Assembly: GCF_000987775.1 (NCBI RefSeq)
Contig: NZ_LAHO01000002.1
Location: forward strand, 248,001-312,000
Length of the DNA: 64,000 bases
Origin: Arsukibacterium ikkense
GTDB taxonomy: Bacteria; Pseudomonadota; Gammaproteobacteria; Enterobacterales; Alteromonadaceae
Reading direction: 5' to 3'
This document shows positions 31,693 to 39,985 of the stretch, piece by piece (positions within the stretch are counted from its first letter, which is position 1; every line of letters starts with the position of its first letter). The notes beneath the pieces are model-generated. The model was not told the DNA's origin, made no database searches, and saw only the letters and a program-made list of their open reading frames with translations. Made by a program: the position numbers and the translations under genes.

Positions 31693-31734
31693 CCAATTTC
31701 ATGAAATTGGAACAACACAATCCTACATTGTTCC
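31693..31734 (-). promoter_or_regulatory. Two adjoining stem-loops in the 5' leader, the second touching the ribosome site
   Basis: In transcript order: GGAACAA, 12-base loop, TTGTTCC (31734-31709), then the perfect palindrome CCAATTTCATGAAATTGG (31710-31693), which runs straight into the Shine-Dalgarno GGAG about 10 bases before the ATG. The two share GG/CC at 31709-31710, so they may be alternative folds. Possible mRNA stabiliser or translation control. Confidence 0.6.
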
Positions 31735-31832
31735 AGTTGTTTTTTTTACTTTCTACAGAAAGCTGAGCTGTAAAGTTAAACCAAGGACGACTGCCCTGTG
31801 GCGCGCGCCTCTACTTCAACTTTCCGAGCCCT

Positions 31833-31860
31833 AGTTTATGTAAACGATACTAGAAGTCAA
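31833..31860 (-). promoter_or_regulatory. Candidate sigma70 promoter of the secreted-protein gene
   Basis: Minus strand TTGACT (31860-31855), 16-base spacer, TAAACT (31838-31833). This gives a leader of roughly 150 bases. By-eye match; the -35 is near consensus. Confidence 0.5.
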
Positions 31861-32079
31861 CTTTATAATGCAAAATCGACTTAAATTATCGGTTTAACAA
31901 CCTTAACAGGCTTTTATTGGTTATTTTAAAGCCGATTAAGCCATTAACATGCAGTAAAAACCCACTTAAACTCTGCATTTATACAGACTGAAAGCGCCTT
32001 GGTTTACTGCTTAACCACATGTTTTAACTAACTAAAACGTTAAACACCATACTTACCTGCTTCTGAAAAAGCAAGTGTT

Positions 32080-34098
32080 TTATTCCAACACCAGGAATTC
32101 CAGGGCACCAGTTAGCTGGCGCTTAATATCGTCCCATTCGTCAGAGCGGTTTATTACCCTTGGGGTAACCATTATTACCAGCTCGGTTTTAGTGCTTTCG
32201 CGCGCTTTAGTGCCAAATAACGCACCCAGAAAGGGTATGCGATGTAAGCCTGGCAAACCATCGCTGTTACTGGTGCGGTTTTCGCTGATTAAGCCACCCA
32301 GCACTATGGTTTGGCCGCTTTCGGCTACTACTTCAGTTTGAATGCTGCGCTCGAACACCTGAGGGTTACCTTCAACACTGCTGCCACCGGGCACCTCGTT
32401 ACTGTTGGATTGGGTAATGCTCATTATTACCACGCCCTGGGCATTAATAGTAGGTGTGACACTAACATCAATACCCGCAAAGCGGTACTCGACCGAACGG
32501 GTAGTACCATTAACCGGGTCGGTAGTGGTTTTGCCCACTACAGGAATTTGCGTGCCGACATTAATATTGGCATTTACGCCGTCGCGCACCAATAAGGTGG
32601 GCTTAGATAACACATTTACCAGGCGGTTGGTTTCAAAAGCCTGGGCATTAACCGTATTCATACCACTGGCCCAACGCAGCACTGAACCACCAATATCTGC
32701 CGCACCAAAGCTGTTGGATATATTAAAGCGACCAGAGCTAAAAGCAGCATCTACGCCAAAGCGAAATTCATCGGTCAGGGTAACTTCAGCAATAGTAAGC
32801 TCCAGCATCACCTGCTTGGGCATCACATCCAAGCGCTGAATTAACGGCAACATGGCTTGATAATCAGTGCCTGAAGCATAAAATATCAAGGTATTTGAGC
32901 GTTCATCCACTACCATGCGCATGGTTTCATTTTCAGCACTGGTTGCCAATTGCGCAGCACGATTCTCAATTTGAGCGGAACGTTGCTCAGAGCTGCTTTG
33001 TGCCACACTGCGCTGCGCTGCGGCACGGCCGGAAATAAGTGCTGACACACTTTGGCCTAAATCAGAGGCTCTGGCATAACGCGGTGCATAAATAAAGTAC
33101 TGCTGCTCAGTACCGCTGCTAGGCCTGTCTAACTGCTTTGCCCAATATTGAATACGGGTGATAAACTCGGCTTCGCTGGCAAACACCGCCACCGCCCCCA
33201 GTTGACTAACCGGCACAAAAGATACCCGATTGTCGCGGCCGCCACCGGGCGACATAATGCCTTCATTGGTTAGCAACTCGGTAATAGAGCTGACAAACTG
33301 CTCGGATGACAAGTAGGTTAGCTTTAAGAATCCGACATTACGGCTGCGACTGTTAGGCGAGTCCAATAACTCCAGCAATTCTAATGCGCGCACAACCTGC
33401 TGGCGCTCACCGGTTAAAAATAGTAAACCCTGGGCGTTATCAAACCCGGTTTGAACGTTAGCGATAGCACGTAAAGTCTCTAGTGCGCTGGTATTCATAA
33501 TAAAACGTAAGGGCACAATTTGCCTGACGTTCAGGGCATTTGGTACGGTGTCGGCTGCGCGGCCATAGCCTACCGAGGTAATGTCGCTGCCGCTTTTGGG
33601 CAACATTGAAATATACAACATATCGTTCTGGCGCTTAACACCAACGCCACGTTCCAGCAATAATTGTTCGGTTAAGCTGAATAGTTTTTGCGGGCTGATT
33701 TTTTGTTGCACATTTAAGGTAACCGGTGCCAGATTAGCCAAGCCCTCACCCAGAATATAATTGGTTTTTAACAGCTCACCAAAGCTGTAATGCAGATAAT
33801 CAACTATGGGCATATTGTCTGCAGCGATGGTAAGTGTTTCGGTTTTTGAAAAGCGGTCAGCAATAGCACTATCAGAGGTAAAGCCCTGAGTAGCCGAGAC
33901 TAACGATGGCACCCGAATGAACGACTCTGAACTGCCAACACTTGTTTGCTCGGCGGAAGACTGTTGTTGCTCTGGCTGCACAATAACATCGCCCCTAAGG
34001 TAGGAGTCGTTAAGCTTATAGTTCTGCGTAGCAGATTGGGTAGCGCAGCCGGCCAGGATAAAACAGCTTAACAAGCTTAGCGTAAATTGTTTGTTCAT
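32080..34098 (-). CDS. gspD: T2SS/T4P secretin, lipoprotein type (GspD-like)
   Basis: 672-aa outer-membrane secretin. Signal peptide with lipobox LAGC (Cys at 18), which ordinary GspD lacks, so the secretin may reach the outer membrane without a pilotin. N-domains follow (VTLNVQQKISPQKLFSLTEQLLLERGVGVK; FLKLTYLSSEQFVSSITELLTNEG; FIYAPRYARASDLGQSVSALI), then the secretin core (VMLELTIAEVTLTDEFRFGVDAAF... SGQTIVLGGLISENRT... LPGLHRIPFLGALFGTKARESTKTELVIMVTPRVI). Last gene of the secretion operon, 78 bases after the preceding gene. MshL/PilQ relatives are an alternative name, but the neighbours are T2SS-like. Confidence 0.88.
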   Translation of the reverse strand: MNKQFTLSLLSCFILAGCATQSATQNYKLNDSYLRGDVIVQPEQQQSSAEQTSVGSSESFIRVPSLVSATQGFTSDSAIADRFSKTETLTIAADNMPIVDYLHYSFGELLKTNYILGEGLANLAPVTLNVQQKISPQKLFSLTEQLLLERGVGVKRQNDMLYISMLPKSGSDITSVGYGRAADTVPNALNVRQIVPLRFIMNTSALETLRAIANVQTGFDNAQGLLFLTGERQQVVRALELLELLDSPNSRSRNVGFLKLTYLSSEQFVSSITELLTNEGIMSPGGGRDNRVSFVPVSQLGAVAVFASEAEFITRIQYWAKQLDRPSSGTEQQYFIYAPRYARASDLGQSVSALISGRAAAQRSVAQSSSEQRSAQIENRAAQLATSAENETMRMVVDERSNTLIFYASGTDYQAMLPLIQRLDVMPKQVMLELTIAEVTLTDEFRFGVDAAFSSGRFNISNSFGAADIGGSVLRWASGMNTVNAQAFETNRLVNVLSKPTLLVRDGVNANINVGTQIPVVGKTTTDPVNGTTRSVEYRFAGIDVSVTPTINAQGVVIMSITQSNSNEVPGGSSVEGNPQVFERSIQTEVVAESGQTIVLGGLISENRTSNSDGLPGLHRIPFLGALFGTKARESTKTELVIMVTPRVINRSDEWDDIKRQLTGALEFLVLE

Positions 34099-34176
34099 TG
34101 TGGTTCCATTTATCTGTGTATTCTTAGCTGCTAAGCAGCAGGCTGAGCAAAAACCAGCTTAAATACAGCCTGGCTA

Positions 34177-34749
34177 TTAAGGCAAATTATTTGCAACAGG
34201 GTCTGCCGGCTCAGGCGTAAATAACTGCAGCCACAGCTCACGCTGCTGATGCCTGAAGGTAATGCGCCGCGCCGTTACTGATACTACTTCATATTGGTGC
34301 AGGGTGTCGCCCTTTTGCAAGGCCAGCCGTTGTGGTGGCGCATTGGGGGCTTGCACATCTGTTACTGTCAGGTTGGCTATAGCCTGGCGCTGATTAACCA
34401 CGGCCGTTAGCCGGTACATTTTATTGTCAATATACAGGGCGCGCAGCAAACCTTGCTGGGCATCTTGCTGCTGCTGGCTTAACCCCTGGCCAGCTTGTGT
34501 TGCTGGTTCGGGATCTGTTGCAACTATGGCAGCAGGGGCATCAAACTGTTGGTACAGCGCCAGCACGGCATCAGCTTCAGCGCTACTACTGGGTGAGAGG
34601 CTGGCCTGTGGCAGGCGCGGCAGCATATCAGATGTTGCTGCTGCCGAATCAGGCCGGTTAATGGCTATGTCCACTAACAATAACACTGCCGCCAGTAACA
34701 CAACGGGTAAGGTTTTTATTAGCAGGGCCTTGGCGCGGGCTGTGTTCAC
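34177..34749 (-). CDS. GspC/PilP-like inner-membrane protein
   Basis: 190-aa bitopic protein: one TM (about 11-27), a Pro/Ser/Ala-rich linker, then a small beta domain (YRLTAVVNQRQAIANLTVTD... ALQKGDTLHQYEVVSVTARRITFRH) with the look of the HR/PilP-type domain that contacts the secretin. There is no PDZ or coiled-coil C-terminus, so it is shorter than classical GspC. Overlaps the GspM-like gene by 4 bases. Confidence 0.65.
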   Translation of the reverse strand: MNTARAKALLIKTLPVVLLAAVLLLVDIAINRPDSAAATSDMLPRLPQASLSPSSSAEADAVLALYQQFDAPAAIVATDPEPATQAGQGLSQQQQDAQQGLLRALYIDNKMYRLTAVVNQRQAIANLTVTDVQAPNAPPQRLALQKGDTLHQYEVVSVTARRITFRHQQRELWLQLFTPEPADPVANNLP

Positions 34750-35309
34750 TCGGCCTCCTGCGACGTTACGGCCAGCCTTAGTGACATATTGCCGTCGGCA
34801 GTGCCCATACTGTCGGGCGTTTGGGCACGCATAGTCAGTTGTTGTTCAATAATCACCATAGAGGGAATAATGGCACTGTGTTGTAATTGGTGTAATAGCT
34901 TCAGGTAGTTTTTTGCTTTGCCGCTAAAACGCAAATCCAGCACCAGGGTTTGAATACCGCTGTCGGCGATACCGTCGCGCCACGATGATAAGGTAATTTG
35001 CAACTGATGCGTAGCAAACAGCTGCTCGAGCTGTTGCTGGATCTGCAGTTTATAGCGGGTTAGATCATTGGCTGTACCCAGCTTGCTTTCGGCCGTGGCT
35101 AACAGTGTTTGTATTTGTTGCTGTGCTTGCTGCATGTCATCACCCAGGGTTAGCAGCGCTTGTGCCTTGTGGCGGGCGTTTTCACTGTATTGCAGTTGTT
35201 GCCAGTTATCCTGCCGGCTTTGCCACAGCGGTTGCCAGACAAAACGGGCCAGCAACAGGATTAGCAGCACTATTATATAGCCTTTATATTGCTGCCATAC
35301 TTGGCTCAT
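34746..35309 (-). CDS. GspM/PilO-like assembly-platform protein
   Basis: 187-aa bitopic protein: TM at about 10-26, a Gln-rich coiled coil (about 30-90), then a ferredoxin-like half (LQITLSSWRDGIADSGIQTLVLDLRFSGKAKNYLKLLHQLQHSAIIPSMVIIEQQLTM) as in GspM/PilO/MshJ. Sits between the GspL-like and GspC-like genes with 4-base overlaps on both sides. Confidence 0.75.
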   Translation of the reverse strand: MSQVWQQYKGYIIVLLILLLARFVWQPLWQSRQDNWQQLQYSENARHKAQALLTLGDDMQQAQQQIQTLLATAESKLGTANDLTRYKLQIQQQLEQLFATHQLQITLSSWRDGIADSGIQTLVLDLRFSGKAKNYLKLLHQLQHSAIIPSMVIIEQQLTMRAQTPDSMGTADGNMSLRLAVTSQEAE

Positions 35310-36412
35310 GGTGCCTCCTGCTGCAACTGAAAGCTGACGGTTGCCAAGTCCCGGTTATTCTGGCGACGCACATTACCCTCTAACCGACCCTGCACTACCC
35401 CGGGTTGCTGCATCAGCAATTGCAGGGCTTCAGTGGCAGATGGCGCTTCGATACGCAAGGTTACCTGCTGCAAGCGTTGCTGCACATGGCTAACAGTAAT
35501 GGTTTGCTGGTACAAAGGGGCTAATACCTGCCACAGTTGTAACAGGTTATCTGACGCTGGTAATACCTGCTGCAACTGCTGATAGCGACTAACCATGCTG
35601 TCAATGTCGTCACGCTGGATCAACAGCTGATTGGCCTGCCGGTTGGCTTGCTGTAGTTGCAGACGGCTCTGTTGTTGCAAATGGCCGGTCCAGGCATCGG
35701 CAAGCAGTAAGTATAAGGTAATGCCGGCAACGGTTGGCCAGACATAGCGCAATAGCGCATGCAGGCCAGTAGTGCGCTTAAAGGCGGCTTTATTAACGAA
35801 ACCGGCTAACGGCAGCCGGTGCAGTTGCCCCAGGGCCTGTAATAAACGCGGCGCAAGTTCGGGGGCACTAAGCGTGCTGGTTTGCTGCACATTGCCACCA
35901 TGCGCCAGCATAAACTGCATGGCTGACTGCAACATACCGCCTTTAAGTGCCGACGCGGCACCGGCATGAGTTTGGCTGACAAAGATGTTGTTGTTACTAT
36001 CCGGTGTTTGGTAAATAAGCACTTCATCGGTGCTACATTGTTGCGCCAGTAACAAGGTTTCTGGCAGGTACAGCCAGGCATTATGGGCGAGTACCTGCGG
36101 TTTAAACTGATACCACAGCACCGGTGTTTTACCATTTAACGGCTGACCAATACAATAACACCAGCCCTCACCACGGCTGCTTTGCTGAAACTTAACCAGC
36201 TTTTTGGCCTCGGCACTACGGGTAACCGGTAGCCACTGAATATGCTCAGTATAACCATGCCGGCTAACCAGCAATATTTTGCCTGTTAGTGCCGGCTGAG
36301 CCAGCAGGCCATGTTTTGCGCTTAGTTGGTATGCTTGTGCATCCAGATAAGATACCTGGCGTAGCAGCAGCTTTTTAATAGCGTTAACAAGGCGGGATAT
36401 TAAGCTTGGCAT
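35306..36412 (-). CDS. GspL/PilM-N-like assembly-platform protein
   Basis: 368-aa protein: a cytoplasmic actin-like/GspL-type N-terminal part (about 1-215), one TM (about 228-245, YVWPTVAGITLYLLLADAW), then a Gln-rich coiled coil and a ferredoxin-like periplasmic end (ITVSHVQQRLQQVTLRIEAPSATEALQLLMQ). This is the layout of GspL, linking the ATPase to GspM. Sequence divergence makes a strict GspL versus MshI label uncertain. Confidence 0.75.
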   Translation of the reverse strand: MPSLISRLVNAIKKLLLRQVSYLDAQAYQLSAKHGLLAQPALTGKILLVSRHGYTEHIQWLPVTRSAEAKKLVKFQQSSRGEGWCYCIGQPLNGKTPVLWYQFKPQVLAHNAWLYLPETLLLAQQCSTDEVLIYQTPDSNNNIFVSQTHAGAASALKGGMLQSAMQFMLAHGGNVQQTSTLSAPELAPRLLQALGQLHRLPLAGFVNKAAFKRTTGLHALLRYVWPTVAGITLYLLLADAWTGHLQQQSRLQLQQANRQANQLLIQRDDIDSMVSRYQQLQQVLPASDNLLQLWQVLAPLYQQTITVSHVQQRLQQVTLRIEAPSATEALQLLMQQPGVVQGRLEGNVRRQNNRDLATVSFQLQQEAP

Positions 36413-36426
36413 GTCTACTTCTTTGT

Positions 36427-37293
36427 CTAGTCCAACCAGATAAGCGGAAATTGATTTTCAGGGCGAATGTAACAGATAAAGCGCCGTTTAGCTACCGCTG
36501 AGCCATGCGTTACCTCAAGCTCAATTAACAAGCGCTCGCCCCGCACAAATGAATAGTTTTCGTAATCGCCTATTCTGACCAAAGCACTGTAGCTGGCCGC
36601 GGTTAGCGCATTGGTGTTTCGCAGCCGTATAACCTCGTTGGCAATATCAGGCAGCAGCAAGGCGCGCAGCAAAGCATCGGGGGCATTAAGCGGGTTAAAC
36701 CTGCTTACCTGCAAATTTGTGGTTAGCGCTGCTACAGTTCGATACTGCTCAGCGCTGATACCGGGCAACTGCTGCAACTCGCTGATGCTTTGTAAAAACA
36801 TCTGCCGTCCGGCAATGGCGCGCAGCGGCCGGTGAATAACAGAGGGTAAATCTTGTTGTGCTGCCAGCTCAGAGATAATACGCACGGCATCTGCTTCAGG
36901 TAGTTGCAGATAACTGAACAACTGCTGCAACTCCGCGTCCTTGCCTGCAATAGATATTGACAGTAACCCTTCAATGTCCTGCAGACGAATTTGCACATTA
37001 TCGGCAGGTGAAAACGCCATACCGTGAAAATTCCAGTGTTGGCTAATTTGGGTTGCCACCGTATTGTCAGCGCCAACACTGCCGGTTGCCGGTTGCGACA
37101 ATAAGGTAAATAGCAGTTCGTTTTTCCAGTTTAACAATTGCAGTTCAGCACTGACTTTATCTTGTAAGGTGGTAGCAATTGCCACCTGCTGGCGGCTGGT
37201 AAGGGTAAAGTGCAGCGCCATCAACGACAAGATGGTGGTAATAAACAATACCTGAACCAGCGCCACGCCGCGCTTAGTGTACTTAGGCTTCAT
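36427..37293 (-). CDS. gspK: GspK-like minor pseudopilin
   Basis: 288 aa from the ATG at 37293 (MKPKYTKRG); upstream in-frame codons overlap the gspJ-like gene too far. The prepilin motif is RG followed by VALVQVLFITTILSL: there is no Glu at +5, which is typical of GspK, the tip subunit. The large body has the GspK alpha domain (LQDIEGLLSISIAGKDAELQQLFSYLQ; RPLRAIAGRQMFLQSISELQQLPGISAEQYRTVAALTT; FNPLNAPDALLRALL). Overlaps gspJ by 11 bases. Confidence 0.85.
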   Translation of the reverse strand: MKPKYTKRGVALVQVLFITTILSLMALHFTLTSRQQVAIATTLQDKVSAELQLLNWKNELLFTLLSQPATGSVGADNTVATQISQHWNFHGMAFSPADNVQIRLQDIEGLLSISIAGKDAELQQLFSYLQLPEADAVRIISELAAQQDLPSVIHRPLRAIAGRQMFLQSISELQQLPGISAEQYRTVAALTTNLQVSRFNPLNAPDALLRALLLPDIANEVIRLRNTNALTAASYSALVRIGDYENYSFVRGERLLIELEVTHGSAVAKRRFICYIRPENQFPLIWLD

Positions 37294-37957
37294 CGCGTTC
37301 ATCATAAATGCTGGATTGGCGGTGACGATTATCATGTGGTAAGGCAAAGATGACTGGCTCATTCGGGCCCCAGCTAAGGTTCACCGCGTACGGTATCACA
37401 CCAATTTCTGTAGCACGGTAAGCATCTTGCCAGCCTGGCGAGCCCTCACCTGACTCTGTATAACGAATTCTGGCTGCAAAGCTGTGCCAGCCAAAATAGT
37501 TAAAGCGGATATTGTCGCTTTGTAGCAGCACCAGGCTGTGATCCGGCGCGGGCTGCCCGCCAACGGTAAACAATGGCGCAGCGGCAAAACTGTATTCTGC
37601 GTATCGTAGCTGTTGCTGGCCGGATTCCAGCGTATGAACACTTAGCCTTACCCAGGCTTGGTAGCCGGTGTTAAACACCGGAGCGTTAGTAACAAAAATA
37701 AGTTGCTGAGCATCACCATAAAACAGATAGGCGGCACGTGCATCGGTGTCTCGGGCCAGATAATTAGCCGTACCGTGCAGCACCTGGCGCAAAAGTAATA
37801 ACTTACGCGCGTCGCTGACATCGGCATTAAAGCCACCCAGCTCTTTTTGCCAGCGGTCGCTGAAAATAGAAAAACTGAGGCTGCCAATATACATCACTAC
37901 GCTGAGCAACATCATCGCCAGCAGCACTTCTATCAGGGTAAAGCCTTTTGCTTTCAT
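37283..37957 (-). CDS. gspJ: GspJ-like minor pseudopilin
   Basis: 224-aa prepilin: MKAKG followed by FTLIEVLLAMMLLSVVMYIGSL, with the leader-peptidase Gly at 5 and Glu at +5. The globular part is beta-rich (LSVHTLESGQQQLRYAEYSF). Its position between I- and K-type genes and its size match GspJ, part of the I-J-K tip. Overlaps gspI by 4 bases. Confidence 0.85.
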   Translation of the reverse strand: MKAKGFTLIEVLLAMMLLSVVMYIGSLSFSIFSDRWQKELGGFNADVSDARKLLLLRQVLHGTANYLARDTDARAAYLFYGDAQQLIFVTNAPVFNTGYQAWVRLSVHTLESGQQQLRYAEYSFAAAPLFTVGGQPAPDHSLVLLQSDNIRFNYFGWHSFAARIRYTESGEGSPGWQDAYRATEIGVIPYAVNLSWGPNEPVIFALPHDNRHRQSSIYDERDEA

Positions 37958-38382
37958 AACCCTTGCCAGCTAAGGGCAGTAAACTCATACTGCTGTTGGT
38001 AATCGCCTTTTAGCAATTCTAACTGTACCTGCCACAAATAAAATTTGTCATCCTGGGTAACAAAGCGCTCTGATTCAAACTCATAGCGTGGTGGTGGAGG
38101 AGCCTTATTGGTCACCGTCGCCGTCCAGCTAAACTGGTAGTCGTTAATTATGCCCTGCTGGGTAACGGTTTGAGCAGTATCAGCTTGCTGTAAGTTAAAT
38201 TGAATGGTGTCGGCCAGTAATGGCACCAACCCTGACAATTCAACCGAGCGGCTGGCTTTAATGCTGGAGGTGGCTGCCGCCTGATATACCTGGCTGACAG
38301 TTGCCACCACGGTAAACAGGATCATGGCAGCAATTAATACTTCTATCAGGGTAAAGCCCCTGGCGTTGGCCTTAATGTTCAT
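37954..38382 (-). CDS. gspI: GspI-like minor pseudopilin
   Basis: 142 aa from the ATG at 38382 (MNIKANARG then FTLIEVLIAAMILFTVVATVSQVY). The frame is open further up to 38499, but that lies inside the gspH-like gene and would bury the prepilin leader. Overlaps gspH by 11 bases. A body of about 120 residues matches GspI. Confidence 0.85.
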   Translation of the reverse strand: MNIKANARGFTLIEVLIAAMILFTVVATVSQVYQAAATSSIKASRSVELSGLVPLLADTIQFNLQQADTAQTVTQQGIINDYQFSWTATVTNKAPPPPRYEFESERFVTQDDKFYLWQVQLELLKGDYQQQYEFTALSWQGL

Positions 38383-38773
38383 TTTTACCGGCCAGTAGCG
38401 CAAAAAGATCCAGTTGTTGCACACGCCCTTTAACAGATACGGCCAGGGTGTCAGGTTGCATATAGCCATTCTGATTAATAGTAAGTGCCTGGGGTTCAAA
38501 AAACAGGTAACTGAACGTAACGATTAGCTCAGGTTCGGCCTGTGGTGCAGTGGCTGTAAAAATAGCTTTGCCGTCTAACCAAAACTCAGCAGGTTGCTGG
38601 CGGCTAAAGGCGGTAAAACTTTGCTGTTGCAACCAGCGCTGTAAACTTTGCTGCTCATTTCTGGCCCGGCTGTTTTCAACCTGCTCTATCGTTAACGGCC
38701 CCACCAGCGCAATAGCCATGCCCAGTAAGACGATAACGATAAGCAGCTCTATCAGGGTAAAACCAGGTTTCAT
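38372..38773 (-). CDS. gspH: GspH-like minor pseudopilin
   Basis: 133 aa with a four-residue leader: MKPG then FTLIELLIVIVLLGMAIALVGPL, Glu at +5. The body (SRARNEQQSLQRWLQQQSFTAFSRQQPAEFWLDGKAIF) fits GspH/FimT-type subunits. Located between gspF and gspI, the canonical position. Confidence 0.85.
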   Translation of the reverse strand: MKPGFTLIELLIVIVLLGMAIALVGPLTIEQVENSRARNEQQSLQRWLQQQSFTAFSRQQPAEFWLDGKAIFTATAPQAEPELIVTFSYLFFEPQALTINQNGYMQPDTLAVSVKGRVQQLDLFALLAGKNEH

Positions 38774-38788
38774 TAGGGCCGGCCTGTG

Positions 38789-39985
38789 TTAGAAAGTATC
38801 GTTAACAGACATGATACTGAGCAACATCACCACCACCACTGAACCGACAACGCCACCCATAAAGAGTATCATCAGGGGTTCAAGCAGGCTGGTGATTTTG
38901 GTTGTCCAGCTACTGAAGTCGTTACGGCTGCGGCTGGCAATTTCTTCAAACACCAATGACAACTGGCCGCTTTCTTCACCCACTTCTAATAACGACAAGT
39001 AAAAATCCGGATAAATGGGCGTATTACTTAAGGCCTCAGTTAAACTGACACCGCGTTTCACTTTAGCGCGCGCGGCGGCTACGGTATTACGTAAAATGCT
39101 GTTTTTTACCGTGCCGGCGGCCAGTTCAATGGCATTATCGAGCTTCACACCGGCATCCAGCATTAATGCCATGCTGGTATTAAAGCGGATCCGTTCTATC
39201 TGTAAAATAGCGTTTTTAATAACCGGTATTTTTATCAGGTTTTCATCCAGCCATTGGTTAAACACACCCTTTTTAGCTACTAACCTGATAGCGCCGGCCA
39301 CTGCAGCTATGCCTAGCAGCAGCCACCATTGATATTGCTGCATCCAATTGCTGGCGCCAATCAGTAAGGTGGTATAAACCGGTAAGTTATCACTGTTGTC
39401 GAACATACCCGACATTTGCGGCACTATATAGTTAAACACGAACAGAATTGCCAGTAAGCACACGGCAAAGATCACGGAGGGATACACCAGTGCCTGGGTA
39501 ATTTTAGACTGTAGCTCTTTACGAAACTTTAAATCCCGCGCCAGACCGGCAAACACCTCGGCCAACTCGCCACTGGCCTCACCCATTTTTATCAGGTTGA
39601 TATATAGCGAATCAAAATGTTTGTGCTTAGACAATGCCTCGGTTAGCGACTCGCCTCGTTTTACGGCAACCGACAGCTCAGTTAACAGACGGCCAGACAC
39701 AGTATTAGCTTTGCCTTTACTTAATATGTGCAGACAACGGTCAATTTTAACGCCGCTGCGCAGCAATAATGCTAACTCTGAGGTAATAAACTCCAGCTCG
39801 CTGAGCGATAGCTTATCTGACGAAAACAAGGTTAACGCCGAGGAAACCTGTTTAGGCTTGATAGACACCAGCAACAGCCCCTGCCCAAGCAGCAGTTGCT
39901 GCGCGTTTTCCAGGTTATCACTGTCTATCACGCTACTAACAATATTACCGCTGTTGTCATAAGCTTTAAATTCGAACAGCGCCAT
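38789..39985 (-). CDS. gspF: GspF-like inner-membrane platform protein
   Basis: 398-aa polytopic protein with two T2SSF domains: TSELALLLRSGVKIDRCLHILSKG ... LIKMGEASGELAEVF and RIRFNTSMALMLDAGVKLDNAIELA ... LLEVGEESGQLSLVFEEIASR, each ending in TM segments (about 167-190, 220-240 and 370-390). Forms the membrane rotor/platform with the ATPase. Shares its start base with the gspE stop. Confidence 0.93.
   Translation of the reverse strand: MALFEFKAYDNSGNIVSSVIDSDNLENAQQLLLGQGLLLVSIKPKQVSSALTLFSSDKLSLSELEFITSELALLLRSGVKIDRCLHILSKGKANTVSGRLLTELSVAVKRGESLTEALSKHKHFDSLYINLIKMGEASGELAEVFAGLARDLKFRKELQSKITQALVYPSVIFAVCLLAILFVFNYIVPQMSGMFDNSDNLPVYTTLLIGASNWMQQYQWWLLLGIAAVAGAIRLVAKKGVFNQWLDENLIKIPVIKNAILQIERIRFNTSMALMLDAGVKLDNAIELAAGTVKNSILRNTVAAARAKVKRGVSLTEALSNTPIYPDFYLSLLEVGEESGQLSLVFEEIASRSRNDFSSWTTKITSLLEPLMILFMGGVVGSVVVVMLLSIMSVNDTF

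Larger units (their letters stand above)
31681..32079. other. 399-base leader/promoter region of the secreted-protein gene
   Basis: No gene seen. It holds, for the minus strand, the candidate promoter at 31833-31860, a roughly 150-base untranslated leader and two adjoining stem-loops (31693-31734) next to the ribosome site. The part nearest the secretin stop (31900-32079) is AT-rich with no clear terminator. Confidence 0.75.

Noticed and set aside
38383..38499. Longer start for the gspI-like gene
   Set aside because: It would place 39 residues before the prepilin leader and lies inside gspH; the ATG at 38382 gives a normal leader.
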